DNA of 64,000 bases from Moritella sp. 5 (GCF_018219455.1 NZ_CP056122.1:496001-560000); one strand, 5' to 3'; positions 33,642-44,177 are shown, counted from the first letter of the stretch. The notes: a model not told the origin generated them from the sequence alone. Program-made: numbers and translations.

Positions 33642-33894
33642 GTTTTTCCGCTATGGCTGTAATTTTATGAACTAAGTTTAACATGTAATGTCGATTTATT
33701 TGAGCTGAAATACTAGGCTAGATAGGATGTAAAATTAAGTAAAGTTGGATGATTTATCATTTTTTACATTTATAGTTGTTAATATCTTGTATGGAAGCAT
33801 CAAATAGTTATGATAATACTAAGTAGTTATTAGGTATAAGTAACTTAGAACGTAGTTGTGGAATTACACTGCATTATTTTAATTAGGTATTTCG

Positions 33895-34647
33895 ATGAAA
33901 AAATTTTTTAAAGTAACGGTACTCGCTTCAGCAGTATCTCTGTTAGCGGCATGTGGTCAAGAAGCACAAGAAGCTCCAGCAGAAAAAGTAACAGACATTA
34001 AAGCATACACTGAAGATCAACAAGCGGCTTATGCAATCGGTTCAATCGTTGCACGCAACTTGGTCGCACCCCTTAAGCGTCAAGAAGAGTTAGGTGCACC
34101 ATTAGATAAGGAAATCATCGTTCAAGGTATTACTGATGCGTTAAACGAATCCACGCAGTTATCTGATGAAGAATTACAAACTGTATTAAAAGCGTATGAC
34201 GAGAAAATGAATACGCTATCAACTGAAGCTGCACGTATAGAAAGCGAAAAAGCAGAAGTAGATGCAAAAAAATTCTTTGCTGAAAATGGCAAGAAAGAAG
34301 GTATCACCACGACTGAATCTGGTCTTCAATATGAAGTGCTAGCAGCGGGTACAGGCAAGAAAGCAACACCAAGTGATACGGTAACTGTGCATTATACTGG
34401 CTCATTATTAAATGGTAACGTTTTTGATAGCTCTGTTGAACGTGGCGAACCAGCAACATTCGCACTTAATCGTGTGATCCCTGGTTGGACTGAAGGTGTG
34501 GCGCTAATGAACGTGGGTAGTAAGTATAAATTATACATCCCATCTGAATTAGGTTATGGCGCACAAGGTGCGGGTGCAGATATTCCACCAAATTCAACAT
34601 TAGTATTTGAAGTTGAATTATTAGAAATTGCTGGTCAAGATAAGTAA
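33895..34647 (+). CDS. fkpA: FKBP-type peptidyl-prolyl isomerase FkpA, predicted lipoprotein
   Basis: Periplasmic folding helper of 250 residues with an N-terminal dimerisation domain (about 35-135) and a C-terminal FKBP domain (about 145-245; VTVHYTGSLLNGNVFDSSVE, then PGWTEGVALMNVGSKYKLYI). The signal sequence ends LLAACGQ, a lipobox with Cys20, so the protein should be lipid-anchored, whereas E. coli FkpA is soluble. Residue +2 after the cysteine is Gly, not Asp, which favours the outer membrane. It is divergent from slyX, and a terminator follows. Confidence 0.9.
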   Translation: MKKFFKVTVLASAVSLLAACGQEAQEAPAEKVTDIKAYTEDQQAAYAIGSIVARNLVAPLKRQEELGAPLDKEIIVQGITDALNESTQLSDEELQTVLKAYDEKMNTLSTEAARIESEKAEVDAKKFFAENGKKEGITTTESGLQYEVLAAGTGKKATPSDTVTVHYTGSLLNGNVFDSSVERGEPATFALNRVIPGWTEGVALMNVGSKYKLYIPSELGYGAQGAGADIPPNSTLVFEVELLEIAGQDK

Positions 34648-34700
34648 TAAAACTAATATTAACAATGCAGTTTCCTATTTTTAGGTTGCTGCAGTTAAAT

Positions 34701-34739
34701 AAAAACCCATTCATATCTGACGATGTGAATGGGTTTTTT
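34701..34739. terminator. Bidirectional terminator between fkpA and rsd
   Basis: The arms AAAAACCCATTCA and TGAATGGGTTTTT surround a 12-base loop, with A and T runs at the ends. Confidence 0.85.
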
Positions 34740-34770
34740 ATTGGCTGGAGTTAAATCAGATGAACAGAAC

Positions 34771-35259
34771 TTATTCTGCGTCGACAACTTCGCGGTGATA
34801 AGTCGCTAGGGTAAACAGCAATTTATCTTCTAACTCAAAGCGTTGTTCTAATAGCTCTCCGATTTTTGACATATCTTCATCTAAAGATAGCAGGAGAATG
34901 TCGTCATCTTGATTTGCTTCGGCGTATTTATCATTGAATTCAAGTAATGCTTCTGTGGTTAACACTATCTTAGGTTGGATTTTTTGTGCGAGGGCAAGGC
35001 TTTTTACGCTGTATTCTGCACATTGAGATACGATTTGGTCATAAACTTCAAAATGACCCGTAGATAAATAATCAATTAATATTTGGCAAAAGGCTTGCAG
35101 TTCATCTTTGCTGGGTAATGTGGCTGTTTTTTCAAATGGGGGTAAGCCTTCGAGTTTGCAATAATCGACAATCAGTTCTTGTCGCTCTTCTAGCCAATGA
35201 TCGATGGCGTTGTGCGTGCCGCCCCAAGCTTGTTGCGCTTGTTCTAATTTGGTTAACAT
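34771..35259 (-). CDS. rsd: Rsd, sigma-70 anti-sigma factor
   Basis: A 162-residue all-helical protein that sequesters the housekeeping sigma factor in stationary phase. MLTKLEQAQQAWGGTHNAID, then HWLEERQELIVDYCKLEGLP and FCQILIDYLSTGHFEVYDQI, align with E. coli Rsd, as does the end EDMSKIGELLEQRFELEDKL. The ATG at 35257-35259 is preferred since GGAG lies 8 bases upstream; the open frame continues 24 codons further without family likeness. It is divergent from hemE, as in E. coli where rsd and hemE are also near neighbours. Confidence 0.92.
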   Translation of the reverse strand: MLTKLEQAQQAWGGTHNAIDHWLEERQELIVDYCKLEGLPPFEKTATLPSKDELQAFCQILIDYLSTGHFEVYDQIVSQCAEYSVKSLALAQKIQPKIVLTTEALLEFNDKYAEANQDDDILLLSLDEDMSKIGELLEQRFELEDKLLFTLATYHREVVDAE

Positions 35260-35762
35260 ATGACTTACTCCATGTACCCTTAAAAAATAAGGTTTCCTAT
35301 TACTAAATTTTTTACCGTAAAACGTCAACACTATTTTATCTGGTCAAACCTGATTAATTAGCACCACAGTAATAGATTTATCTACTAAAGGACGATTACT
35401 GATTTTAAACTGTTGTATGTCTAATCATAGCATATAAGTCTTTGTTATGACTGATTTTTGGTTTTGCATTGAGAGCTTGTTAATGAATTGTGATTAAGGT
35501 CTCTGATTCTATTAGTACTAATTGCGTAAATTAATTGCGCTAATTGAAACATAGATGAGTAAGCCGTTATAGGCGATTTAAAGCTGTTGTTTTTTTCTTC
35601 GCTCAGTCAGTAATCTTGGCCCATTTTTTTATATTTTGGCGTTAATCCCCTGTTATGATCAACTTGTTGTTAAATTAACGGTGAAAATGGCGTCAAATAT
35701 TTTGTCAATTGTTGAATAATGTTACAATCACGCCATATTAGAGCCGCAATTCAGGAAAGGAT
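35260..35762. other. Divergent promoter region between rsd and hemE
   Basis: A 503-base AT-rich region without a recognisable gene. Near its right end TTGTCA and TACAAT stand 15 bases apart, a possible though tight hemE promoter, and GGAAAGG precedes the hemE ATG. No structured RNA or clear operator was found in the rest. Confidence 0.5.
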
Positions 35763-36827
35763 ATGAGCGAGTTAAAGAATGATCGTTATTTACGTGCGTT
35801 AGCCAAAGAATCGGTAGACCAAACACCAGTATGGATGATGCGCCAAGCAGGCCGTTATTTACCAGAATACAAAGCAACGCGTGCTGAAGCCGGTGACTTT
35901 ATGTCGCTGTGTAAGAATGCAGAACTTGCTTGTGAAGTAACGTTACAACCATTACGCCGTTTTCCACTTGATGCGGCTATTCTGTTTTCAGATATCTTAA
36001 CCATCCCTGATGCGATGGGTTTAGGTTTGTATTTCTCAGAAGGTGAAGGTCCTAAATTTGAGCGACCTATTACGTGTAAAGCTGATGTTGATAAGATCGG
36101 TATCCCAGATCCCGAAGGCGAATTACAATATGTAATGAACGCGGTGCGTACTATTCGTAAAAACCTTAATGGTTCAGTACCGTTAATTGGCTTTTCTGGT
36201 AGCCCATGGACGTTAGCAACTTATATGGTTGAAGGTAGCGGTACTAAAACGTTCACTAAAATTAAGAAAATGGCATTTGCTGAACCACAAACGCTACACT
36301 TATTATTAGATAAGTTAGCGGATTCAGTGATCACTTACCTTAACGCGCAAATTGCGGCGGGCGCACAGTCTGTGATGGTATTTGATACTTGGGGCGGCGT
36401 ATTATCGCCACGAGATTACAAAGATTTCTCACTGCAGTACATGCACAAAATTGTTGATGGCTTAACGCGTTTTAACGATGGCCGTAAAGTGCCTGTTACG
36501 CTGTTCACTAAGAACGGTGGTCAATGGATCGAGCAGATCGTAGCAACAGGTTGTGATGCGATTGGTCTGGATTGGACAATTGATATTGCAGAAGCTAAAG
36601 CCCGTGTTGGTGATAAGGTTGCACTGCAAGGTAATATGGACCCTTCAATGCTTTATGCATCACCAGAACGTATTCGTGAAGAAGTAAGCACGATCTTATC
36701 TGGTTTTGGTACAGGCAATGGTCACGTGATGAACTTAGGTCACGGTATCCATTTAGATGTTGAACCTGAAAAAGCAGGTGTATTCATCGAAGCGGTTGGC
36801 GAATTGAGTAAGCAATACCACAAGTAA
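35763..36827 (+). CDS. hemE: Uroporphyrinogen decarboxylase
   Basis: Cytoplasmic haem-pathway enzyme that removes four carboxyl groups from uroporphyrinogen III to give coproporphyrinogen III. It has 354 residues, the same size as E. coli HemE. The N-terminal motif [15 protein letters not shown] (22-36) carries the substrate-binding arginines, and the catalytic Asp is in [28 protein letters not shown] and [12 protein letters not shown] are further signatures. It is monocistronic, with AGGAAAGG before the ATG and a strong terminator behind. Confidence 0.96.
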   Translation: MSELKNDRYLRALAKESVDQTPVWMMRQAGRYLPEYKATRAEAGDFMSLCKNAELACEVTLQPLRRFPLDAAILFSDILTIPDAMGLGLYFSEGEGPKFERPITCKADVDKIGIPDPEGELQYVMNAVRTIRKNLNGSVPLIGFSGSPWTLATYMVEGSGTKTFTKIKKMAFAEPQTLHLLLDKLADSVITYLNAQIAAGAQSVMVFDTWGGVLSPRDYKDFSLQYMHKIVDGLTRFNDGRKVPVTLFTKNGGQWIEQIVATGCDAIGLDWTIDIAEAKARVGDKVALQGNMDPSMLYASPERIREEVSTILSGFGTGNGHVMNLGHGIHLDVEPEKAGVFIEAVGELSKQYHK

Positions 36828-36876
36828 GCTACAATTTGTGTGAACTGGCGATTACTTGCATACGGTAATCGAAAAC

Positions 36877-36912
36877 AAAAACGGCGTCTATTTACATAGA
36901 CGCCGTTTTTTT
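36877..36912. terminator. Bidirectional terminator between hemE and bamD
   Basis: Perfect arms of AAAAACGGCGTCTAT type closing on ATAGACGCCGTTTTT with a 4-base loop; T run after, A run before. Confidence 0.9.
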
Positions 36913-36958
36913 ATATTTTATTTTAGCCTTAATAATCGTTAGCGAGGTGCGTAGATCA

Positions 36959-37696
36959 TTAATCCGCGTTAACTGCTAAGATCTTTTCGGCGTTAGCTTT
37001 AAGCGTTGGCTGTTCTAAAATGTCGTACGCTTTAATCATTACTTTTAATGCGCCAGTTCGTGACTCTGTATCTGCAAAATTATCGATAATATACTGTGCA
37101 CGCTGGATCGCCGCTATGTAGGCTTTACGTTTCATGTAATATTCAGCTGCCGACAATTCATAACGTGCGAGGCGACTTTTAATTGCAATCGCACGCTTTT
37201 GCGCATCAGCCACATACTCACTTTCTGGGTAGCGTTTGATCAGGCGCGTGAAGTCATTGAAGGCTGCATTTGCATAACTTGGGTCTCGATCTGAACGATC
37301 TATATTAAATAGGTCATGAAATAGGTTATAATCCGCGCCCATATTGGTAAGTCCACGCATATAGTAGACATAGTCTATGTCTTTATGGCTTGGATTTAAG
37401 CGAATAAAACGATCTATATTGGCCAATGCCTGTGCTGTGTCACTATTCTTGTAGTAAGCATAGATCAAGTCTAACTGCACTTGCACAGTGTGCGGGCCAA
37501 ATGGATAACGTGTATCAAGCGCTTCAAGCGTTTCAATAGCGGAAACAAAATTACCCGCTTGTAACGATTGTTGAGCGATGCTGTATAGCTCGATGGCTGG
37601 TTTATCCGGTACAGTCGGTTCTGATTTTGAAGAACAACCTGTTGCCACAACCAGTGCGAGCGATAGACTTATTGCTAATTTTATTGATTTTTTCAT
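36959..37696 (-). CDS. bamD: Outer-membrane assembly lipoprotein BamD
   Basis: Essential lipoprotein of the beta-barrel assembly machine; 245 residues like E. coli BamD. The lipobox is VATGC with Cys21. Five tetratricopeptide-like repeats follow, including DTRYPFGPHTVQVQLDLIYA, HKDIDYVYYMRGLTNMGADY and RYPESEYVADAQKRAIAIKS. It is divergent from rluD, as in enterobacteria and vibrios. The family is usually single-copy. Confidence 0.94.
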   Translation of the reverse strand: MKKSIKLAISLSLALVVATGCSSKSEPTVPDKPAIELYSIAQQSLQAGNFVSAIETLEALDTRYPFGPHTVQVQLDLIYAYYKNSDTAQALANIDRFIRLNPSHKDIDYVYYMRGLTNMGADYNLFHDLFNIDRSDRDPSYANAAFNDFTRLIKRYPESEYVADAQKRAIAIKSRLARYELSAAEYYMKRKAYIAAIQRAQYIIDNFADTESRTGALKVMIKAYDILEQPTLKANAEKILAVNAD

Positions 37697-37833
37697 TAGG
37701 TTGGATAAATTCCAAATTGCTTAATGCGAAAAATAGTTACGTAGCCAATATGCTACAGCAAAATAAAAGGCTAAAATAGCCTGAATCCTGTAATTATACT
37801 GAAAATTAGGACCGAAGAGGGTCCCTGCTACCT

Positions 37834-38814
37834 ATGAGCCAACATATAGAACTTTCTGCCGTTGTTGCAGAACACCAAGTCGGTCAACGTTTAGACCAAG
37901 TTTTAGCCGAGATGTTCCAAGATTATTCTCGTTCACGTCTGAAAGAATGGATTCTTGCAGGATTTGTTAACTTAAATGGCAACGTTGTCGTTAAAGCACG
38001 TGAAAAAATGCAATTCGGCGATAAAATTATCTTAAACGCTGAAGTTGACGAAGAAGTTCGTTACGAGCCACAAGATCTGCCACTTAATATCGTGTATGAA
38101 GACGATGACATTCTTGTTATCAACAAACCAGCTGGTTTTGTTGTGCATCCAGGTGCTGGTAACCCTGATGGTACAGTGCTTAATGCATTGCTATTCCATT
38201 ATCCAGACATTATTGACGTGCCACGTGCAGGTATTGTTCACCGTCTAGATAAAGACACAACGGGTTTGATGGTTATTGCGAAAACAATTCCAGCACAAAC
38301 GCATTTAGTAACAGCACTGCAGGCTCGCCGTATTACGCGTGAATATGAAGCTGTTGTATCAGGTACTATGACTGCGGGTGGTTTTGTTGATGAGCCAATC
38401 GGTCGTCACGCTACTAAACGTACGCAAATGGCTGTTCGTCCACTGGGTAAACCAGCAAAAACACATTACCGTGTTGCTGAGAAATACCGTGCGCATACGT
38501 TATTAAGACTGCGTCTTGAATCCGGTCGTACTCACCAAATCCGTGTACACATGACTCATATTATGCATCCTATCGTTGGTGATACTGTGTATGCTGGTCG
38601 TCCAAAGCCACCGGGTAATGCAACTGATACATTGGTCTTAGCACTACGTGGTTTCGGCCGCCAGGCGCTACACGCTCGCATGTTGAAATTAGAGCACCCA
38701 GTAACAGGCGAAATGATGATGTGGCGCGCAGAACGTCCGTCTGATATGAATACATTAATTCATATCCTACGTGAAGATACTGCGTTAAACATGATTGATG
38801 ATTTCATCAGTTAA
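37834..38814 (+). CDS. rluD: 23S rRNA pseudouridine synthase RluD
   Basis: Makes pseudouridines 1911, 1915 and 1917 in helix 69 of 23S rRNA. The 326-residue protein has an S4 RNA-binding domain at about 15-75 and the synthase domain with HRLDKDTTGLM, where Asp139 is catalytic, the same number as in E. coli. The end (LRLRLESGRTHQIRVHMTH) is also typical. A GGACC/GGTCC hairpin (37809-37823) lies just upstream of the ATG. pgeF follows after 9 bases and should be co-transcribed. Confidence 0.95.
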   Translation: MSQHIELSAVVAEHQVGQRLDQVLAEMFQDYSRSRLKEWILAGFVNLNGNVVVKAREKMQFGDKIILNAEVDEEVRYEPQDLPLNIVYEDDDILVINKPAGFVVHPGAGNPDGTVLNALLFHYPDIIDVPRAGIVHRLDKDTTGLMVIAKTIPAQTHLVTALQARRITREYEAVVSGTMTAGGFVDEPIGRHATKRTQMAVRPLGKPAKTHYRVAEKYRAHTLLRLRLESGRTHQIRVHMTHIMHPIVGDTVYAGRPKPPGNATDTLVLALRGFGRQALHARMLKLEHPVTGEMMMWRAERPSDMNTLIHILREDTALNMIDDFIS

Positions 38815-38823
38815 TCATTGATT

Positions 38824-39576
38824 ATGCCTCGTTTTATTCAACCAAACTGGCCCGCGCCGGATAATATAAAGGCGCTAAGCACTACTCGTGAGGGGGGGCT
38901 GAGTCATGTGCCCTATGCAGGACTAAATTTAGGTCTGCATGTGCAAGATGACAGTCAGTTGGTGTGGCAAAATAGGCAGTTGTTAATGACCGCTGCTCGT
39001 TTACCGCAGCAGCCATATTGGTTGAATCAAACCCACAGTACAGAGGTTGTTAGTTTAGTGGGGCAATCCCACAATACGAATCAACTTCCTGCTGCTGATG
39101 CGTCTGTAACACAGATGACGGGGCAAGTTTGTTTAGTGATGACGGCAGACTGTTTACCGCTATTAATTTGCGATAAAGCGGGTACGCAAGTTGCTGCTAT
39201 TCATGCTGGTTGGCGTGGTTTACTCGATGGTATTATTGAAAATACTATTGCGAAGCTTACTGCTACACCAAATGAACTATTAGTGTGGTTAGGTCCAGCA
39301 ATCAGCCAAGCATATTTTCAAGTAGGCAGTGAAGTACGTGATGCCTTTATTGCACATGATCCAAAAGCAAGCCGCGCGTTTATTGCCGATGGTGATAAAT
39401 GGTTAGCTGATTTATATTTATTAGCGCGTCAACGTCTACAAGCGTTAACGGTTAATGCGGCTGATATTTACGGTGGTGACCACTGTACTTACCGCGAAAT
39501 TGATTTATTCTATTCATATCGACGAGATAACCAAACGGGTCGTCAGGCAAGTTTGATTTACCTTGAATCTCAATAA
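38824..39576 (+). CDS. pgeF: Peptidoglycan editing factor PgeF (YfiH)
   Basis: A 250-residue cytoplasmic copper/zinc-dependent enzyme of the multicopper-laccase-like YfiH family; it prevents wrong amino acids entering peptidoglycan precursors and can hydrolyse nucleosides. The metal ligands are in LNQTHSTEVV, MTADCLPLLIC and AIHAGWRGLLDG. The ATG at 38824 is preferred to a TTG at 38818. No strong ribosome-binding site is present, so it probably relies on coupling to rluD, which ends 9 bases before. The rluD-pgeF-clpB order is as in E. coli. Confidence 0.92.
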   Translation: MPRFIQPNWPAPDNIKALSTTREGGLSHVPYAGLNLGLHVQDDSQLVWQNRQLLMTAARLPQQPYWLNQTHSTEVVSLVGQSHNTNQLPAADASVTQMTGQVCLVMTADCLPLLICDKAGTQVAAIHAGWRGLLDGIIENTIAKLTATPNELLVWLGPAISQAYFQVGSEVRDAFIAHDPKASRAFIADGDKWLADLYLLARQRLQALTVNAADIYGGDHCTYREIDLFYSYRRDNQTGRQASLIYLESQ

Positions 39577-39674
39577 ATAATCCCCAAATAATAATTATGG
39601 GTTTTAGTGCCTTGCTAAATACTCCCAGCCAATTAAACGACTATAATTATAGCCACGACCGATAGGACATCGTT

Positions 39675-42248
39675 ATGCGCTTAGATCAACTTACCACCAA
39701 ATTTCAAATGGCTATTTCCGATGCGCAGTCACTTGCACTGGGTAAAGATAATCAATTTATCGACCCTATACACTTGATGATTGCGTTATTAAACCAAGAT
39801 CACAGTTCCCTTCGCCCTTTACTTACCGCAGCGGCTATTGATGCAAATTCATTACGCTGGCAGCTGGCTGATGAGCTTGATCGCTTACCTAAAGTACAAG
39901 GTACCCAAGGTGACATCCAATTATCATCAGCGTTGAATATGCTATTAAATTTGTGTGATAAATATGCTCAAAAACGCAAAGATAAATTTATTTCTTCCGA
40001 ATTGTTTGTGCTTGCGGCAGTTGAAGATAAAGGGCGGTTAGGGCAATTATTACGAAAATCGGGTGGTACACGTAAAAGTATTGAAGAAGCGATTGATGTG
40101 ATCCGTGGTGGCGACAAAGTTGATAATCAAGGCGCAGAAGAGCAACGTGAAGCCTTAACTAAATATACCTTAGATCTAACCGAACGTGCCGAAGTCGGTA
40201 AGCTCGATCCCGTGATTGGTCGGGATGACGAGATCCGTCGTGCTATCCAAGTATTACAACGCCGCACTAAAAATAACCCGGTATTAATTGGTGAGCCTGG
40301 GGTGGGTAAAACCGCCATTGCCGAAGGTTTAGCACAGCGCATTGTGAATGGTGAAGTGCCGGAAGGGTTAAAGAATAAACGCGTGTTATCACTGGATATG
40401 GGCGCGTTAATTGCTGGGGCTAAATATCGTGGTGAATTTGAAGAACGGTTAAAATCAGTGATCAAAGAACTGGCGCAAACCGAAGGCCAAACTATTCTGT
40501 TTATTGATGAACTACATACCATGATCGGCGCGGGTAAAGGTGAGGGCGCGATGGATGCTGGCAATATGCTAAAACCAGCATTAGCCCGTGGTGAATTACA
40601 TTGTATGGGGGCGACCACCCTTGATGAATACCGTAAATATATTGAAAAAGATGCGGCACTTGAACGTCGTTTCCAAAAAGTACTGATTGAAGAGCCAAGT
40701 GTTGAAGACACCATTGCCATCTTACGTGGTTTAAAATCACGTTATGAACTACATCACAATGTTGATATTACTGATCCGGCGATTGTGGCGGCGGCGACCT
40801 TATCTCATCGTTATATTTCCGATCGTCAATTACCCGATAAAGCAATTGATCTGATTGATGAAGCGGCATCGTCTATTCGCTTACAGATGGATTCAAAACC
40901 GGAAGCCTTAGATAAGTTAGGACGGCGAATTATCCAACTTAAAATTGAGCAGCAAGCGCTGGAAAAAGAAGATGATTCAGCCAGTATTAAACGTTTATTG
41001 ACGATTGCTGAAGAATTGGGTGAGAAGCAGGATAAGTTTAACGAATTAGATGAGATCTGGCGGACTGAAAAAGCTGCGCTTTCTGGTACTAAGCACATTA
41101 AATCAGCGTTAGATAAAGCCCGTGTTGAGTTGGATATGGCCAGACGTGCGAGTGATTTAAATAAAATGTCAGAATTGCAATACGGCACTATTCCAATGTT
41201 AGAAAAACAATTGGATTTAGCCGCCCAAGCTGAAATGCAAGATATGACCTTGTTAAAGCATAAGGTCGGTGAAGCTGAAATTGCCGATATTTTATCGCGT
41301 TGGACGGGGATCCCGGTTAACCGTATGCTGGAAGGCGAAAAAGAAAAACTGCTGGCGATGGAAGATAACTTACATCAGCGGGTGATTGGTCAGACCGAAG
41401 CGATTAGCGTGGTATCCAATGCGATACGCCGTAGCCGTGCTGGGTTGGCTGATCCAAACCGTCCGATGGGATCTTTTTTATTCATGGGGCCAACGGGTGT
41501 CGGTAAAACCGAAGTATGCAAAGCCTTAGCCGATTTTATCTTTGATTCAGACCAAGCCATGATCCGTATTGACATGTCTGAGTTTATGGAAAAACATTCA
41601 GTTGCGCGATTAATCGGTGCGCCTCCGGGTTATGTCGGTTATGAAGAAGGGGGTTACCTGACGGAAGCGGTACGTCGGAAACCTTATTCAGTGATCTTGC
41701 TGGATGAAATTGAAAAAGCCCATCCGGATATTTTTAATATTCTATTACAAGTATTGGATGATGGTCGTTTAACGGATGGGCAGGGACGTACTGTTGATTT
41801 CCGTAATACGGTTATTATTATGACGTCTAATTTAGGCTCGGATATTATTCAAGAAGAATACGGTAAACATGATTATGATACGGTGAAATTACGCCTATTA
41901 GAGTTACTTGGGCAGAGCTTCCGTCCTGAGTTTATCAACCGTATTGATGATACTGTGGTGTTTCACCCGTTAGGGCGTAATCACATTGAGAAGATCGCTG
42001 CGATTCAGTTGAAGTCATTAGAGGCGCGATTAAAACAGCTGGGTTATAGTTTGTCGATTACTCCTGGTGCATTAGCAAAATTAGCTGACGCCGGGTTCGA
42101 TCCCTTATTTGGTGCTCGGCCGCTAAAGCGCGTATTGCAAAAGCAGGTTGAAAATCGCTTAGCCAATGCTATTTTAGCGGGAGAGGTAGTACCTGGTAAA
42201 TCGATTAAGATAAGCGTAGTTGATGATGAGTTAAGCGTTAGTCAATAA
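39675..42248 (+). CDS. clpB: ATP-dependent disaggregase ClpB
   Basis: Hexameric chaperone that pulls proteins out of aggregates together with DnaK. The 857 residues match E. coli ClpB. It has an N-terminal repeat domain ([20 protein letters not shown]), a first ATPase domain with GEPGVGKT, the coiled-coil middle domain (about 405-520) and a second ATPase domain with GPTGVGKT; the pore loop is in [14 protein letters not shown] found no convincing heat-shock (sigma-32) promoter in the 98-base gap after pgeF, so it may be read from upstream or from a diverged promoter. A terminator follows. Confidence 0.96.
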   Translation: MRLDQLTTKFQMAISDAQSLALGKDNQFIDPIHLMIALLNQDHSSLRPLLTAAAIDANSLRWQLADELDRLPKVQGTQGDIQLSSALNMLLNLCDKYAQKRKDKFISSELFVLAAVEDKGRLGQLLRKSGGTRKSIEEAIDVIRGGDKVDNQGAEEQREALTKYTLDLTERAEVGKLDPVIGRDDEIRRAIQVLQRRTKNNPVLIGEPGVGKTAIAEGLAQRIVNGEVPEGLKNKRVLSLDMGALIAGAKYRGEFEERLKSVIKELAQTEGQTILFIDELHTMIGAGKGEGAMDAGNMLKPALARGELHCMGATTLDEYRKYIEKDAALERRFQKVLIEEPSVEDTIAILRGLKSRYELHHNVDITDPAIVAAATLSHRYISDRQLPDKAIDLIDEAASSIRLQMDSKPEALDKLGRRIIQLKIEQQALEKEDDSASIKRLLTIAEELGEKQDKFNELDEIWRTEKAALSGTKHIKSALDKARVELDMARRASDLNKMSELQYGTIPMLEKQLDLAAQAEMQDMTLLKHKVGEAEIADILSRWTGIPVNRMLEGEKEKLLAMEDNLHQRVIGQTEAISVVSNAIRRSRAGLADPNRPMGSFLFMGPTGVGKTEVCKALADFIFDSDQAMIRIDMSEFMEKHSVARLIGAPPGYVGYEEGGYLTEAVRRKPYSVILLDEIEKAHPDIFNILLQVLDDGRLTDGQGRTVDFRNTVIIMTSNLGSDIIQEEYGKHDYDTVKLRLLELLGQSFRPEFINRIDDTVVFHPLGRNHIEKIAAIQLKSLEARLKQLGYSLSITPGALAKLADAGFDPLFGARPLKRVLQKQVENRLANAILAGEVVPGKSIKISVVDDELSVSQ

Positions 42249-42282
42249 TCGAGAATGACCATAAATAACGCATAATTAAAGT

Positions 42283-42307
42283 AGCCCTGATTAACAGGGC
42301 TTTTTTC
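42283..42307 (+). terminator. Terminator after clpB
   Basis: Arms AGCCCTG and CAGGGCT with a 5-base loop, followed by TTTTTT. Confidence 0.85.
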
Positions 42308-42432
42308 TTCCTAAAGATTAATTGTTAATCATTCAAACTACTATATTTGTTTTTGTTGAAGTTATCCGTGTTAATATTTATCAGCCTGCAGTGTTTTATA
42401 CTGCAGTATATCCACACTAAGTTCGGATGAAG

Positions 42433-42606
42433 GTAGCAGGAGAGTGGCCAATGTGCCCGCCGAAGAAGTAAATCTTTCAGGCGCTTTATTTCGCAAGAAA
42501 AAGCATGGACTGTTACTGGACGAGCCTCTGGAGAGATCCATTCAATTGGACGCCGAAGGAGCAAAGCGACAATGTCGTTGAAACTCTCAGGTACAAAGGA
42601 CAGAGG
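42433..42606 (+). ncRNA. Tandem glycine riboswitch
   Basis: Two glycine aptamers in a row. Aptamer 1 spans 42433-42516, with P1 arms GTAGCAG and CTGTTAC, the core GGAGAGTG, CCGCCGAAGAAGTAAA, TTTCAGGC and GGACTG. Aptamer 2 spans 42525-42606, with P1 arms CCTCTG and CAGAGG and the core GGAGAGA, CGCCGAAGGAGCAAAG, ACTCTCAGG and AAAGGACAG. These are the diagnostic conserved segments of the class. The linker between them is 8 bases. The element lies 131 bases before a sodium/alanine-glycine symporter, matching the arrangement upstream of VC1422 in Vibrio cholerae. Whether it turns expression on or off is not decided by the sequence. Confidence 0.93.
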
Positions 42607-42737
42607 ATAGGATTATTTTTTTTGCGTACTTTCACGTCTGCTTTTGCTGTGGCTTTTGCTGTGGTTTTTTTGCTTCGTTTACCCATCTTGAATAATTACA
42701 TCCTCCTCAGATTCACATTCTCGAGGAATGATTTTTA

Positions 42738-44177
42738 ATGCACTATTTACAATTAGCAGTACTACAATTTTCTTTACTACAACCAATACCAGCTTCTTTA
42801 TTAGAAACCCTACAAAATACTCTGCAAAGCATTGATCATTTTATTTGGGGTCCGCCATTATTATTACTTTTGGTCGGCACCGGAATGTATCTCACTTTGC
42901 GTTTAGGTTTTTTACAAATCACCAAATTACCCTTAGCGCTAAAGTACCTGTTTTCAGGTGATAAAGACGACAGCGATCTGCATAACAAAAAGCAGGGTGA
43001 TATCAGTAGCTTTGCAGCATTATGTACCGCACTTTCTGCCACTATCGGTACCGGTAATATTGTCGGTGTAGCCACTGCGATTAAAATGGGTGGCCCCGGA
43101 GCATTATTTTGGATGTGGATGGCGGCTTTTTTTGGTATGGCAACCAAATATGCGGAATGTTTATTGGCGGTGAAATACCGTGTTGTAGATGACAATGGGC
43201 AAATGGCGGGCGGTCCTATGTATTATCTTGAACATGGTTTGGGTAGTCGTTGGCTAGCGAAAGCCTTTGCCTTGTTTGGTATTGGTGTGGCGTGTTTTGG
43301 TATTGGTACTTTCCCACAAGTGAATGCTATTACTGATGCTGTTCAAATCTCGTTTAATATTCCGGTGTGGTTATCGGCGGGGATACTGACGGTATTAGTC
43401 GCGATGGTGACTTTAGGCGGTATTCGCTCTATTTCAGCTATTGCTCAACGTACTGTGCCATTTATGGCGGTATGTTATGTATTCGCATCGTTGTTGGTTC
43501 TATTATTTAATATCGAAGCGGTGCCTGATGCAATTGGCTTAGTGATCAGCAGTGCCTTTACGCCAACAGCGGCAACCGGTGGTTTCTTAGGCGCGACTGT
43601 GATGTTGGCTATTCAAAGTGGTGTGGCGCGTGGTGTGTTTTCTAATGAGTCCGGTTTAGGCAGTGCACCGATTGCAGCTGCGGCAGCAAAAACAGATTCC
43701 TGTGTGAAGCAGGGGCTGATTTCAATGACAGGTACCTTCTTCGATACCATCATTATTTGTACCATGACAGGTCTCACATTGGTGTTAACTGGGGTATGGA
43801 GTGGTGAAACATCCGGCGCTGCGATGACAACGCTCGCATTTGAACAAGGTTTATCACCGTTAATTGGTCAATACGTTATTACCTTAGGGCTCGTATTTTT
43901 CGCCTTTACCACTATTCTCGGTTGGAACTACTATGGCGAACGTTGTGTGCAATATCTGTTTGGTCAGAAAGGCATTAAACCTTACAAGTATTTTTATATT
44001 TTGTTAGTCGCTAGTGGCGCATTCTTACAGTTGGATCTGATTTGGATCTTGGCCGATATTGTGAATGGCTTAATGGCGATCCCGAACTTAATTGGTTTGA
44101 TTGGTTTACGTCATGTGGTGATTGCCGAAACACGATTATTCTTTGATAAATTAACGCTGGAACAGCAACACTCATAG
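42738..44177 (+). CDS. Sodium:alanine/glycine symporter (AGCS family)
   Basis: A 479-residue inner-membrane symporter with about eleven helices that takes up alanine or glycine with sodium. The family signature GGPMYYLEHGLG is present, along with ALSATIGTGNIVGVATAIKM and GVFSNESGLGSAPIAAAAAK. GAGGA stands about 11 bases before the ATG. The tandem glycine riboswitch upstream makes glycine the likely substrate or signal. Between riboswitch and start lie a T8 run (42614-42622 area) and a perfect 12-base tandem repeat (42640-42663), presumably part of the expression platform or an untranslated leader. Confidence 0.93.
   Translation: MHYLQLAVLQFSLLQPIPASLLETLQNTLQSIDHFIWGPPLLLLLVGTGMYLTLRLGFLQITKLPLALKYLFSGDKDDSDLHNKKQGDISSFAALCTALSATIGTGNIVGVATAIKMGGPGALFWMWMAAFFGMATKYAECLLAVKYRVVDDNGQMAGGPMYYLEHGLGSRWLAKAFALFGIGVACFGIGTFPQVNAITDAVQISFNIPVWLSAGILTVLVAMVTLGGIRSISAIAQRTVPFMAVCYVFASLLVLLFNIEAVPDAIGLVISSAFTPTAATGGFLGATVMLAIQSGVARGVFSNESGLGSAPIAAAAAKTDSCVKQGLISMTGTFFDTIIICTMTGLTLVLTGVWSGETSGAAMTTLAFEQGLSPLIGQYVITLGLVFFAFTTILGWNYYGERCVQYLFGQKGIKPYKYFYILLVASGAFLQLDLIWILADIVNGLMAIPNLIGLIGLRHVVIAETRLFFDKLTLEQQHS

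Noticed and set aside
39577-39674. Heat-shock (sigma-32) promoter for clpB
   Set aside because: CTTGCTA is present, but no CCCCAT-type -10 box occurs at the required spacing.
40127-40720. 197-codon open frame antisense to clpB
   Set aside because: It lies wholly opposite a conserved ATPase domain; Ser-rich low-likeness translation is what that codon bias gives on the other strand. The same holds for 13962-14435 opposite putA and 21131-21766 opposite lysO.
42505-42738. 77-codon plus-strand open frame between the riboswitch and the symporter
   Set aside because: It starts inside aptamer 2, ends at the symporter start and resembles no protein; its codons follow the conserved RNA segments, so it is a by-product of the structured leader.
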